From Humulus lupulus (taxonomy: Eukaryota; Streptophyta; Magnoliopsida; Rosales; Cannabaceae), in contig NC_084794.1 of the NCBI RefSeq assembly GCF_963169125.1, positions 92,177,018-92,241,017 on the forward strand: a stretch of 64,000 bases of DNA. Reading direction: 5' to 3'. Below are positions 48,561 to 61,137 of the stretch, piece by piece. Position numbers and translations under genes: made by a program. Each line of letters begins with the position of its first letter. Positions within the stretch are counted from its first letter, which is position 1. Below the pieces are notes generated by a model. That model worked only from the letters and a program-made list of their open reading frames with translations, searched no databases and had not been told where the DNA came from.

Positions 48561-49606
48561 AACCCGCTTATTGCCTCCATTGTTTGTCCGTGCTCTTTTA
48601 TCACCATTGGCATGCTTATCATCTGGATGCCTTCTCTTCTGACCATTACTATTACTATTGCTATGCCAACGGCTGTTGTTGTGGTTGTTCCGACCATTCT
48701 GAGATTGACCCTGCTGTTTAGGCTCAGGCTTACTAGCCTTCTCCTTACTAACATTCACCTGAAGCCTTTCTACTTCTATTGTCGTTTCTAGAACATCGGC
48801 ATAGGTAGTATTTCCCGGGTTTTTCTAGCTTAACTCCTAGCTCATTATTTGGTCTAAGTCCTCTAACGAACTTAGTCACCCTTAGAAAGTTAGTTGGAAC
48901 CATCTCTGGTGCAAACTTGGCTAATTTGTCGAACTGCCAAGCATATTCTACTATCATCAAGTTTCCCTACTTCAAACTAGGGAACTCCTCGACCCTTGTA
49001 GCGATGACTGCCAAGTTGTAATACTTTTTGTGAAACAGCTCCACAAATCTTGTCCATGTCATGGTGGCGACATCATTAGTCTGCAGAACTAAGTCCCACC
49101 ATATTCTAGCATCCTTCTTAAGCTGAGACGAAATGTTGGATATGCGGTCCGCGTTGCCGAGATTCATATGCGCTAGGATTGGCTCTATATTTCTGAGCCA
49201 TTCTTTTGCCTCATAGGGGTCTGTTGTCCCTTCAAAGTTTGGCGCGTTGTTGCTTACGAAACCGCTCAAAGATTGGCTCCATGTGCTGAGCTGGGTATGG
49301 CGCATGGTTCGCCATTGGCCATCCCCCATAAGGACCTACTTGATGGGGTACTTGAGCCATTTTCTGAGGCTATGGTTGCGGCGGAGGCTGAGTCTGTTGT
49401 CGCTGTTGCTGTAGTACTTCCTCCACTTGTTGCCGTAGTCTTGCGATTTTTGTGGTGTTGTCAACCAGCAGCGACTGCGGTGCGCTTCCGTTGGTAGTAG
49501 AACACACTACCCTTCTGCGAACTAAAGGGGCTTCATTGCTCTCAGGAGCGGCGTTGGAGGCATTAGCGTTTGTGCTTGTAGACCTTCTGAGCGACATCTT
49601 CAACAA
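48561..49606 (-). pseudogene. Element D gag
   Basis: The N-terminus (49606-49370) has a glutamine-rich stretch. The capsid core (49329-48967) has FEGTTDPYEAKEWLRNIE, ARIWWDLV and WTRFVELFHKKYYNLA, a typical chromovirus gag. The next piece after a TAG at 48967 reads MIVEYAWQFDKLAKFAPE and KFVRGLRPN. This TAG fits a CAG changed by one transition. A basic, asparagine-rich stretch near 48600-48750 follows. Confidence 0.86.
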
Positions 49607-50270
49607 AGTTCTAATAGCCGAGAAATCATATTAGAACTTACCCTAATAGGCTCTAAGGTAAAAAATTAATCTAAGCAAACATAACTCGGACCTATTAATT
49701 ATGACTTCTTATGAAAAAATTTATAAGCCTTCTTTTAATTAGGGTGTGTTTCTATACTTAGAAAAAAAAAATAAGCCATCTTTATTATTTTCTAAGTCTG
49801 TTTCTAATCATCCTATATGACTTAATTCTCAGGCTCAAAACTCATCGTTGTTCCAAAGTTAACCATATTGAGGGAGGGCTGGGATCAGTAAAATCGTTCC
49901 CACTACTATGGCCCCATAAGTCTCAATTTAGAACCCGGTTCATTGATTCGTATCCACCCTCACCGAACTTGGTCATTATTTATTATTTATTATGATTGTA
50001 AAAAAAAATCAAAATCATACATGTCATTCAAAAATAACAATGATATTTATTTGGAAAAATGTTTTCACTATATACAACCATAAATGCAAAGATAATAAAT
50101 AAAATAAATAACGAAAAAATAAATAAGCTAATTTATAAATATTCTTAACTCAAAACATAAGGGCTAATCCACATAATCATAACAACTATAACATAAACAC
50201 TTACATTTGCGGTTAGATTCGGAGCTTGAGCGTGTGTATCAAGAAGAACTTCATGTAAATGGACCGTTTG
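49607..50270 (-). other. Element D untranslated leader
   Basis: No coding frame supported. AT-rich between the primer-binding site and gag. Confidence 0.65.
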
Positions 50271-50280
50271 TCTGATACCA
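50271..50280 (-). other. Element D primer-binding site
   Basis: On the minus strand TGGTATCAGA starts two bases after the 5' LTR, the classic initiator tRNA-Met site. Confidence 0.85.
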
Positions 50281-50282
50281 AC

Positions 50283-52335
50283 TGTAATGAACAAACTATT
50301 TCTAAGACATTGGACCATTAAAACTACTAAACATAGCTACTATTTCAATACAAACATAAGAAATAACATGCCTTCATTGAAAACCCAAAATATAAGAAAT
50401 AGCATGTCTTTATTAAAAATGTAAAATAAAATGTGATATGGTATAGGATCCCATTGTTTACAAAACACAAAACATAGCTTTAAAAATAAGTTCAAAAAAA
50501 GTTGAATGAGGAATTACAAAAGAGACATATTTCAAAAGACTAAAATAAATGTCATCCTCGATCGACACGCATCCCATCCATTCCATTCATCCTCAACACA
50601 CATGCCATGCTACCAAGAATCCTTCTACCTCCATAATCATTTTCCTTCATCACACTAGAATAAAGGAATGAGCTTAATGCCCAGCAAGGAAAATCTACTA
50701 AAAACAAAGCATACATCGTAAACATAAGCATAAGACTACATCAATTACTATAAAAGAACATAAGACTATCTAAAACATATATCATATATCATAAGCATAC
50801 ACTATAAAACATATGGCTACAAAAACATCTATAACAATGGCCATCATACATCTTGGGGCTTTCTAGCTAGGCAATCATATGCCCATAATTCTACAGGGCT
50901 AGTTATCTAAACAAGTCATATAAATTTATGGGGCTTGTTATCTAAACAAATCGTATGCCCAACGAATATACTATTGGGACTTGTTATCTAAACACGTTAT
51001 TTGTTATCTAAACAAAACATATACCCAAGAACTAAAACATATCATACATATACATATCATATCACAAACATATAACATAACATAACATATCATAACATAA
51101 CATAACATATAAGCACATAAAATCAATCCTATTTTCCTTACCAACACCGGGATATGAGAACAAGGACGGGATTTGGAACAGTCCTAAAACCAACAATACA
51201 ATGGTGAGTATTTCTAAAGAATAAAGAATGAATGTGGAAACTAAACCATCAAGAAGAAACTTACCAAAAAAGAACTTAAGTTTCAAGAACCTAATCAAGA
51301 ACCAATAACGAAAGTTAGGATCTAAATAAAAGGAACTAAAGAAAACTAAAGAGTTTTAAAGAATTGGACTTAAAGAATAGGAGTACCTTAGTTGACCTTA
51401 TGGATTGATCTAACTCCAATACCGAAATACACTAAACCTCACTTCCCAAGTATTTTATAAAGCTTGGGAATGACAAAGCTTTTTCCCAACCCAAGTGTTT
51501 ATCACTCTATGGTAGTACTAGCACCTTGGAGTTTGATCACAGCTAAAGAGTGAGGAGAAGGGTTGGGTTCTAAGTCCTATTTATAGAGTTCTAGGAATAA
51601 AAATCTTATTTTTGACTTTGAATAAAAATAATGAATTTAATTGAAAATATTTGAATATTCTTCAGCCAAAGGCTTAGGACTTGGTCAAATTGTTCAGAGA
51701 GAGAGAGGTTTAAGGATTCAAAGCTTGATTTTTAAAACAAAAATAATAAAAACAGATAGAATCCTAACTTCTAACTCCCTAAATCTCGTAACTCTAAACT
51801 CACCTGCAGTAAAATCAATGTATCTGGATCTGTAGGACTTTGATTTAGACACTCTTTGTACCGTTAGAAAGATAATTCAATTATCTACAACTTTGTAGAA
51901 ATACTATTTTTCAAAATTCGTAATATAACTGGGTCAAAAATAGGTCGGAAGTTACTATATCCTAAAGTTACGGGAAAATCTATTTAATTATCTAAACAAC
52001 AACCTAATCCACAAATTTCTTAACTAACCATAAAATAACAAACTCTAATTCCCTAATAATCATGCTTATGAAAAGTGTCATATTCTTATTATCTCTATCT
52101 AAACCTTAGCTTATAATAAATAATACACCTAGGACCAGCAATATTAATCAAACCTTATGTTATAATTAATATTCTTAAACTATAGGTTAAACTTATAAAA
52201 TTCATAACTATTGCTATGAGTTTCCAACTAAGTCCCGACTTGAACCAAAATTCACGGATTCTAACACACTACAAACTAATACTAACTACTACTACTACTA
52301 TCTAGCTAGTTAAGTAAATATTCTGGGACTCTACA
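50283..52335 (-). repeat. Element D 5' LTR
   Basis: 2053 bp, TGTAATGAAC ... CTCTACA. Very close to 41072-43061, with small indels including an extra TTATCTAAACAA-type unit near 50995. Confidence 0.95.
51577..51586 (-). promoter_or_regulatory. Conserved TATA box in element D 5' LTR
   Basis: CTATAAATAG on the minus strand, in the LTR that would drive element D. Confidence 0.65.
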
Positions 52336-52340
52336 TGAGG

Positions 52341-53286
52341 ACCATGGACCTATAATACGAAGCTCCAATAAACCAGATTATTAATTAAACTCTTTAATCT
52401 AATTATCATATTTTATAATTCCATGATTAATTCACTATAAATATGGATTTGCACTCTAAGTATTTATATAATTATATTTACACGATCCATTGATATAATC
52501 AATAAATGTAGTTATGTCCTCCATTTATTGTTTTGTTTATTAGAGCTGGTCAAAATTACCGGTTTACCCTTCTAATTTCCTCTGTTTCCTAAAGTACCAT
52601 TTATGCACTAGCACATTTTTAATCTATAATCAAATTATAGATTTGAGCTCAATAACTAATCAGTTCCAGAATTAACCCTTAAGGGAACCAATATTTGATT
52701 TGTTAGGAAAGTATGGATTTCATTATTATAAATCATGTTCCCAGCAATTGATGATATTGAATCTCCAAACAAAAGTCACTAGCCTCATTATACTAAGAAA
52801 CCTCAACTAGTGAATAAAAAGATCCAATAAGCACAAACTAGAGTTCATGACTGATCAAGATTTAGCATGTTCTACAAATGATCATATATTATGCTAAGAA
52901 TTAAATCTTTATGGCAAACGGTAGGTTTATAAAAATAGTTAATTGATATCGGTCATGTCATATATAATCTCTATTATATACATACCTTTACCTATATGTC
53001 TATCCATATCAGTAATCTGAATCTAGACTACTTGCATCCTGTATGGTTAGTAAACAGTACTAGTAACCATACTTTAAGATTCCTTAGTGGCTATTTGATT
53101 CATTTTATATGATCTTAATTCTCTTGGACTAATACAAGATCATATCCTCATAAATGAATATGGAATTTTCTTGATATTCATTTAAATTATTCAAATAAAA
53201 ATTATAACATTCAAATATAATAAAATTGTACTTTTATTTAAATCAATAAAATCTCTTTACATGCTTTTATGGCATAAATCCTAACA
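52341..53286. repeat. Truncated copia LTR, right piece
   Basis: It continues the copia LTR cut at 41066. Shared phrases with the copia-2 LTR include ACCATGGACCTATAAT/ACCTATGGACCAATAA, GCTCCAATAAA and CACTATAAATATG. It ends cleanly at CTAACA and then meets element E's reverse transcriptase. Confidence 0.8.
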
Positions 53287-54460
53287 AGGCTTTGCACACC
53301 CTTGTGTCTTATGGGGATGGCATCTCTATCAAGGCTCTGATCTTCTCGGGATTAGCCTCTATCGCTCAGGAGCTAGCTATAAAACCCAGGAACTTCCCAG
53401 AAGCCACTCCAAAAGTGCATTTATGTGGATTCAACTTCATCCTAAACTTGCAGAGGACTGAGAATGCTTCTGCCAAATCTTTCACGTTGTCAGACTCTAT
53501 CCTTGACTGCATCAACATCTCGTCCACATAAGCCTCCATTTTCTGACCAAGATGATTTTTGAACATTCTGTTTACTAATCTTTGATATGTGGCACCATCG
53601 TTCTTGAGACCGAAAGCCATCACCTTATAACAGTAGAAGCCTTTGTATGTTTGGAAGCAAGCATGCTCCTAATCTGCGACATGCATGGAGATTTGATTAT
53701 ACCCTGAGTAAGTGTCCATGAACAATAAAAGCTCATACCCGGAGGTAGCGTCTACCATCTAATCAATCTTTGGCAAAGGAAAGCAATCCTTTGGGCATGC
53801 CTTATTGAGGTCGATACATGTCCTCAAGGTGTCGTTATGCTTAGGCACCAAGACTAGGTTTGACAACCACTTAGGGTATTGAGCATCTCAGATGAAACCA
53901 TTCACGAGAAGCTTGTGGACCTCCGCCTTCAAGGTTTCCGCCCTAGTTAGGGCTATAGTCCTCCTCTTCTGTTGCACTGGGGAAACATTTGGATCTACAT
54001 TCAAGGCATGAAAAATGATGTTGGGATCAATGTCCATCATGTCTGAATGGGACAAGGGAAAAAATCCTGGTTTTCCTTGAGAAAGCTCACCAAAGCTTCT
54101 CAGACCTCCGCCTTGAGGTTCTTCCCAACCCTAGTTTTTCTCTCAAGGTTGGATTCATCAAGGATGAATTCTTCAACTTCTCCTATGGGCTCGGTAGCTC
54201 TTTCTTCTCCAACGTTTGGGTCTAAATCGTTGGGCTCCATCTCTTCTTGAACAACCTTGACCTTCATCTCCTCGGGAGGAAGCTGCTCGGGGGCTACTTC
54301 TTCGACAACCATCATTGGATGTTTCAGCGACACGTTGTAGCACTAGCGGGCCTCTTTCTGGTCCTCGCGAACAATGCCTATTTCCACCACGATGGGAAAC
54401 TTCATGAACAAGTGTCGAATGGAAGTGCCTGCCCCAAACTCCACCAGGGTCGAACATCCC
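53287..54460 (-). pseudogene. Element E reverse transcriptase (truncated), Tat-like gypsy
   Basis: Minus strand: LSHSDMMDIDPNIIFHAL and QQKRRTIALTRAE near 54000, NKACPKDCFPLPKID, YELLLFMDTYSGYNQIS, MAFGLKNDGATYQRLVNRMF and the active-site region YVDEMLMQS, where the second D of the YVDD motif is E. It ends at about 53290, in the connection domain, where the copia LTR abuts. RNase H and integrase are absent. Confidence 0.88.
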
Positions 54461-54850
54461 AAGATGACGTTGTAAGCGGAGGAGCAGTCCCCGACCACAA
54501 AGTTGCAGTACTTGAAGGCTTGTCAAGGAACTTCTCCAAGTGTCACTGGCAGCTTAATTTGCCCCATCAGAATTAGACCTTCCTTCAAGAACCCGTAAAG
54601 AGTGGAAGTGCACAGGGACAGGTCACTTGTGGTCAGTTCAATTTTCTCGAAGGCTGGCATGAATATGATGTTCACAGAACTCCCATTGTCCACCAAGATC
54701 TGAGCAACCATCTTGTTGGAAAACTAGCTCTCGATCACCAAAGGATAGTGGTCGGGGAAGTGTACTCTCCGAGCATCGTCCTCGAAGAAGGTGATGACAT
54801 GATCCGTCATCCGAGGCATTTATGCTGGGAGCTGAGCTAGTGCCAACACT
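54461..54850 (-). pseudogene. Element E protease
   Basis: Minus strand MVAQILVDNGSSVNIIFMPA (54711-54652) is a Tat-type protease active site with DNGSS in place of DSGAT. It is followed by LPVTLGEVP and, after a stop near 54523, a flap block reading AYNVILGC. An acidic linker (54333-54100, many E) leads into reverse transcriptase. Confidence 0.85.
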
Positions 54851-57300
54851 TCATCATCATGGTTCAATGCTCACACATAGAAATTTTATGACCCCCTTAA
54901 TGTGCCTCCCATGTGGGGTCCTCAAGAGATTGTCCTTACTCATCCATTCACTGGGGCATGTCCATGGGCTACTTGCTTTTCTAGTGCCACAAGCACTTGT
55001 CCTAGGGCTTGAGGAGGTGCCACGTGCTGCAGAGGCATGACTACGGTTGGGGTCTAAGTAGGGTGGTGCTTTGGCTTGGCATATTGGTGTAGATGCCCCA
55101 GTTTTATGAGATTCTCAATCTCATCACGAAGCTATATACACACGGTTGTGTGGTGCCCAACGTCGTTGTGAAATCGAAAGAACTTCAAGGAATCTTTTCT
55201 CTTCCCATCCCTCTGGATAAATTGAGGCTTTTGGTTGTGGATTTGCTTCTCCGTGGCCAAGAAGATGTTTTCTCAAGTGTCCACAAAGTCGGTGTACTTA
55301 AAGTATTGAAGAGTGTACTTGTCATTGAGGGTACCAATTCTCTTGGTCTTCTTTCCTTTGCCTTTTCCCCTGCGTTTTCTCTCGTGGAGGGTCTCACTGG
55401 GTGTTGTTGATTGGGTTGGAGTTGCTGTTCCAGCAGTAACTGTAGGTTGAAAAGCATTGTATCCAGTGGGAGTTGCTCAATAGCCAGAAGGAGTGTCACT
55501 AAAACCAGTTGGTGGAGCAGCTGGGTTTTCCTATGGTGCGCTCATAACACTAGTGTGCACTGGAGTGTATGGTGCGAACTGAGGTACTGGAACCACAACA
55601 TTCGAGATTGGTGGGGTAGGGAAGGAAACTGGTCCTCCGAATGCTCTGATATAGCCATCTTCCTAGTTAATATATTTGGGCTTGACGTATGAATTTGTCA
55701 AGTATGTGGAATCCTCTCCACTGAAGTCATCCCATAGAGGAAAACATGTTTGGATGTCAGCTAGTATGGCCATCAGTTTCTGGCCGTCATCGACCCTCTT
55801 CGTCTTGGCTACATCCTCTTTAAAATGCTTAATGTAAGCCTTAAAGATCTCGAGAGATCAAAGCCTTAAAACGCTTTATATTGGCCAAAGTGTTGACCTC
55901 AAATTTTACCTTCCAAGTAGCTATGAACTGTCTTCGGAAGGAAGTGGAGAGCTGCTTCCAGGAGTTGATGGATCATGGTCGATGTTTCTTAAGCAATTCG
56001 TCTGCTAGTCCCAACAAAGTCAACGGGAAGACATGGCATATGGTGCCCTCGGAGACGTGGAGAACCGACACCAATCTGTTGAACTTCGAGAGATTGTTGG
56101 TGGGATCTGTTCATTGATTGTACGAAGTGATGATTGGCATCTTGAAGCCTCAAGGAAATGGGCTTCTATAATGTGAGGAGCAGAAGGCTCCCCATCTTCA
56201 TCCTTCAAGTCAGAGTCATGGCCTTATCTCCAGGAAATTTTAAGCATTATCATTTTCAAACTCTACAACTCTGCGCAGAGAGGGTCGTAATCTTGGTTGG
56301 CACATTGTGCTGGGTTTTCTCTCATCTGAGCACTAAGATCATCTTTGAGGTTTGGTTCCTGTTGTCTCCCAGGGTACCTACAATCATTCAAATAATCTTT
56401 CAGGATGAATTATGAGCAGTGGTGACCACCGTCCTCGGGGTATCCCACTTCTATTTCCCCCTCGGAATATATGTATTCATTATTAACCGAGACACTAATT
56501 CCTTGTTCTCGGTTGGGGGAGATGTTTCTCTTGTTGGTCCCTCATCCACAGTGTATGTGAGGCTAAGAAGATGCTGGTGGACATCACCTCAAGGCCTGAC
56601 GTGATATGTCACGACGCCCCTGAGCGAAAGACCCTAGGCTCCGTGGACGCTAGCAGTATGGCGGTGTCCTCGAACATTGTGACCCTGTGGGTCATAGGTG
56701 TTCTTTTGGGCATGAATGGGTTTGTAAACCTGACGAGTCCTCATTCTCTTATGAGAGGGATGCCCTTCAACTTTCCCTTTGCCACGATCTTGAGGCACAG
56801 GTGGGGCTCCAGCTCCAACTGGGTTTACTAGTGGCACGCCAATTGAAGGATCTTGTGCCATGTCAGTGGGGTGCTCAGGAGGCATGCCCAGTGGTGGAAC
56901 ACGTGGCACTCTAGTTGGGTACACGGTGGCACGCCATCTGGCTGCCTCATTTGTACTTCATCATAAGGGTCCACACATCCCCGAAGCTGCAAAAGTGGCC
57001 TTCATGGCGTTGACCACCTCTTGTAAGGCGACGATGTTCCCCTCCTGATTTTTGTTATTGGGAGGCGATTTGATCCTTGAGGGGCACCACTTTTTGTGGC
57101 TCCTCCTTGTAAAAGGAGTGAGAGTAGTCACTCATAATAATCGCCTTTGTCCTCACCATCGTACTTGACATTTTTGTCGTAACCATGCTCTTGGGCCACC
57201 TCCGGGTTAGCTGGTTAAGGTGGTTGGATGGGTTCTCCTCCCTCAGGGACGGTGGGAAGGGAGACATCATAAGTTGTGTTTCTTTTGGTAGTCACCATCA
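54851..57300 (-). pseudogene. Element E gag, degenerate
   Basis: Scattered frames on the minus strand. At about 55880-56110 the capsid text INSWKQLSTSFRRQFIATW and ICHVFPLTLLGLADELL is recognisable. 56924-56634 is proline-rich. The frames are broken by many stops. A likely start is MMSPFPPSLREENPSNH or upstream near 57290. The zinc knuckle is not seen. Confidence 0.72.
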
Positions 57301-57324
57301 TTGAATCTTCAAAGCTTTCTTCAA

Positions 57325-57346
57325 GCTCTCAATGAAAACACCAAAA
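57325..57346 (-). other. Element E primer-binding region
   Basis: On the minus strand TTTTGGTGTTTTCATTGAGA directly follows the LTR start. Similar phrases follow the LTR in other Tat-type elements as far as I recall. I do not assign the tRNA. Confidence 0.5.
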
Positions 57347-57755
57347 TGTTGACTGCATTTTTCGCTATCAACTAATTAAAATAAACTTAAAGAAAATGCG
57401 AAAAGAATACCCAGATTTTACATGGTTCAAGTTTTTAGTTAACCCTAGTCCACGAGTCTATTGTATTAGAATTTGAGGATGCTTGATGGTTTCAAGCTTC
57501 AATGGAGTTCAGACAGCTCTTGAACATTCTCTGAATACAAAAGTGTCCATCCTTTACAATGTGTGCCCTAGCCCTATTAATAAAGGATGAGGACAATTAA
57601 CTCCCTTAATGGAGATTTATTACAAAATATTCCCACTTAATCAAGGCATAAAAGCTAATAAATACACATTCTCATAATTAAGGAGGTGGTGGGCCCATGC
57701 GTATCACATGGGGCCCATTTATGATGTTATAGCCCCCAACTTTTTGGGGTAACAT
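57347..57755 (-). repeat. Element E 5' LTR (outer end unsure)
   Basis: It begins TGTTGACTGC on the + strand, just after the primer region. The far end is not certain because the partner LTR is missing; GGGGTAACA near 57755 is one candidate. Confidence 0.45.
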
Positions 57756-59819
57756 GTCCCTGACAGTATCAGGAGTAGCTGAACGTTTTCTCATGCCAGA
57801 CGGTGTAGTGAGACATACTGCTTGTCTCTTGTACTGTAAAATGCCATATTCAACTATCATTGACATACAATATCTGATCATTATTTATTTAGAAAAAATA
57901 CCACGAGTGATTAAAAGGTTGAGTGGGGCCTTATCAAATCATTCAATACGGGCCCATTTATTAAAATAAAACATAATATCTTTCATGCAATTTAAAATAA
58001 AATGTTAAAATCCCACTGAAAATATAATTAAGCAGGGTAACTCATAAAAAGGTTCTTAGGCATTGTTAGATCATTTTCCGTTCATCAGAGCCCCACGACA
58101 TACATACATAGACCATGGAACGCCTCACATCACCATGCACGCCAACGAAAAACCTAATGCCTACATAAATATGGAAAGTAAGGGGGTGAACTAAAAGCAT
58201 AGTAAGGAAGTACAAACAAGAACAATAATTCACATAAGTACAATACAAAACTATTCTCGTCGTACATAAGCTTAAAATCGAATATCATAGACATATAATA
58301 ATCTCATGCACTTTATCTGAAAATTTATCATGACAAATAAAGCAAACAATTCTATGAGGAACTAGTAAAGTATATACCAGTAAATCGCCCTATGTGAGGT
58401 AATCACGATCTCAGGTCCCAAAATAACATCGGCACATCCACCCTATGAGTTACGTCATACCTTAGTAGCTTCTTTTTGGTGTCGCGTTCAGCACGCTAAC
58501 AACACTCTACTTTTCATACAGTCATACATCACATACATACATACATAACATTTTATCTCACAACTAATAACTTATATGATTCAACATAATAACATAAGAA
58601 TTCAAGCTAACTTCCTTTCCTCAAGTACAAGCAAATTGAAGAGCGTAATATTTTACAACGAGCTTAGAATAACAATAAAACACTCGTTTTAATACCAAAC
58701 AAAGTCAAACACTCCCTACAGACATACCCCACGTGTGCATGGGCCATGCACACGTGGCACAAGTTGCATCTCAATTCATCCATACAATAATCTCAAATAA
58801 ACTCATAAAGAATAATAACATTTCTACTAAGGAAATCTCAATAGTTTCAAAACAAGGATCATGCACTTGATCAATTATCGTACATTTGAACTTAAACATC
58901 AACTTGCATGTGACATGCATACGTGGGAGAGTTCTTAAGATTTTCCTTGAAGTTGGTAAATTATATTTCTTTATTTTATTGTTACTTTCTTAAAAATTCA
59001 GCAAGTAATTAATGAATAATTTACCAACTTGATTAATATCACTATATTACTTCTTAAATTCACAAAAAATTATTCTCAATCTTTATTTCATAAAAGTTAT
59101 TTTATTAAACTAGTTCTTTAGGTCTATTTATACCAAAATAATAAAATCTCATTTATTATTTAAATAGAGATAAATCATGACAACATGTTTCTATTTCTCA
59201 CCAAATAATTAATTTTGACAAAATTAATTAATTTCATAAAATACTCCATTCAAATTAGCAAAGTTAAATAAATAAATAAATAAATGTGACATAAATTGAA
59301 ATTTAAAAAAAAATACGACTTCAAGGTCACCAAATCACACAATAATTTCATAATTATCTAAAAGTTGGAAAAGGCTAACTATATTACGTAATTTCTTTGT
59401 TCATCTCTTTCAAAAATTTACTTAATTATTTTGTAAATAAAAAAAAGTTGCATAATTATATATATGAGAAGAATACATGTCTAAAGTATGGTAAAATCAC
59501 ACTTTATTTATATTAATCTTAAGGCATGATTTTTTAAGACATATATTTGTTATCATTTTAATTAAAAGAAATTTACCATAACACTAAGCTAAAATAAGCA
59601 AGCAAAAATATACTCAATTTCACAATTTAACAACATGCTCATCACCAAAAAATCAAAAATAAAACAAGAAGCTAAACACTACTCATAACCCATGCATTTG
59701 TCTAATTCAATTTATATTTTGATTACCCAAAGCATCATGATTTAAAGAACAACAATATGTCAATATTAATCTTTATTACTAAGACATCAAATTTTAGACA
59801 TATATTTATAATACACATA
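57756..59819. other. AT-rich stretch without a supported gene
   Basis: No convincing coding frame and no retrotransposon domain on either strand. It has ACAT repeats near 58520, AAAT runs near 59270 and a perfect 29-bp palindrome at 58729. It may hold decayed LTR sequence. Confidence 0.5.
58729..58757. promoter_or_regulatory. Perfect 29-bp palindrome with two G-boxes and RY motifs
   Basis: Two 14-bp arms, CCACGTGTGCATGG and CCATGCACACGTGG, around one central G. Each arm holds CACGTG (the plant G-box) and a CATGCA/TGCATG (RY) motif. Its role is unknown; it could be a bZIP/bHLH binding site or just part of a mobile repeat. Confidence 0.6.
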
Positions 59820-60171
59820 CACTACTACAAAAATGGGATTTCCCGACAGTTTTTAACTGTCGCTATTGAGCAACGACGACAGTCTACTAACTTTCGTATT
59901 TTCCTATGTCGGCGTAGGGGTAGCTACGCCGACAGTTATAAGGTATCGTCGTTGCTGGCTACGCCAATAGTTATTAGGTTTGGCAACGTCGACAGTTAAT
60001 AGGTGTCGTCGTTGCTGGCAACATCGACAGTTATTAGGCGTCGTCATTGCCGGCAACGCCGACAGTTAATAGGTGTAATCGTTGCTGGCAACGCTGACAG
60101 TTATTAGGTGTCGTGATTGGCTATCTATGGTGACATTTTTTAACTGTCGCAAAGTTTCCACACCAGAGGAC
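59820..60171. mobile_element. CACTA-type terminus 1 with 35-bp subterminal repeats
   Basis: It starts CACTACTACAAAAATGGGAT, the standard plant CACTA end. A hairpin-like pair (CGACAGTT and AACTGTCG) follows. Subterminal repeats start at 60002, 60037, 60072 and 60107, exactly 35 bp apart, each with GGCAACG(C/T)CGACAGTTA-like text. The partner end is not found; the sequence passes into a second CACTA end at 60172. Confidence 0.75.
60002..60125. repeat. 35-bp tandem repeat, subterminal to CACTA end 1
   Basis: Four units with phrase GGTGTCGTCGTTGCTGGC or a variant at spacing 35. Short subterminal repeats are where CACTA transposases bind in known elements. Confidence 0.85.
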
Positions 60172-61137
60172 CACTACTACAAAAAAGGCTTTTTAGGAAC
60201 ATTTTTAGGACTCGCGGGGCGCGAGTCCTCTATTTGAGAGCCTTAAAAAGCGATGTTTTTTATCATTAAAAATTATGATTTAAATAAAACATTTATTTTT
60301 ATAATATTAAAATAACAAAACTTATAAATTCAACGAGATAGTTAAAAGACTTATACTCAATGAGATGTCATATAGTATCAAAGATTTATTATACATTTAA
60401 TCAATACCAAGAAATAAACAAACATTCCTAACTTAATGAATAATATAGCCCAAAGTATGATCAATCCGAACAAATGTATCCTTAGCTTCCTTGCAAATAA
60501 AAAAGATGAATACATTGAGGCGTGGTGTTGACACTACAACAATATTAGCCCATTAAGGAATTTTCACCGTAACCCGATTTGCATTACAAGAAAAGAACCC
60601 AATAAATACCTGAAAAACAATTAAATCTACTAAACAAGCTTAAGAACAGTAAGGTCAAAGACTTCTTAAAATATTAATTAGGACAACCATACCCAGTACA
60701 GAGTTAAAATACACACATTCAAAGCCTAATCAATGCAGAAAGAAACGATAAATAAAAAAAGCAAAAATCTGCCAATATAACACTCATATTTATTGTATAC
60801 ACTCAAGAGCCCATAAATCAGAACTAAGGAGAGAATACACTATAGAAATATTCATTCTTTTGTAATTATTACATAGATCAAAGCAGGACAGAGAGTGCTC
60901 CTAGAAATTTTTATACTTTCAGTACATGCAAAACAATCACAAAATATATATATTCATATAATATGCCTTATGCATGATCTAAGAGAGTATTGTTGCAGAG
61001 GTTTAATTAATAACTTAGCAAACGAAGAGACAAAAATCATTTGTGAGTTACAAAGCCACAATGTATATACTAAAAACAGAGCTTTTAAAAGTACCTTCTT
61101 AGTTGCACAATCATTTGGGAAATTTAGAAGCTCTCAG

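Larger units (their letters stand above)
41072..52335 (-). mobile_element. Element D: chromovirus-type gypsy retrotransposon, minus strand
   Basis: LTRs at 41072-43061 and 50283-52335. Perfect target duplication TGAGG (41067-41071 and 52336-52340). Minus-strand order: primer site, gag, zinc knuckle, protease, RT, RNase H, integrase, chromodomain-like end. A solo LTR splits protease from RT. Several coding domains are shortened. Confidence 0.94.

Noticed and set aside
50271..50280. Possible tRNA fragment
   Set aside because: Only the primer-binding complement of tRNA-Met is present; there is no cloverleaf.
57680..57970. Short frames near the element E LTR
   Set aside because: No motif, no support from neighbours; likely chance frames in LTR sequence.
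59757..59999. 80-codon + strand frame
   Set aside because: It crosses the CACTA end at 59820 and reads through subterminal repeats.
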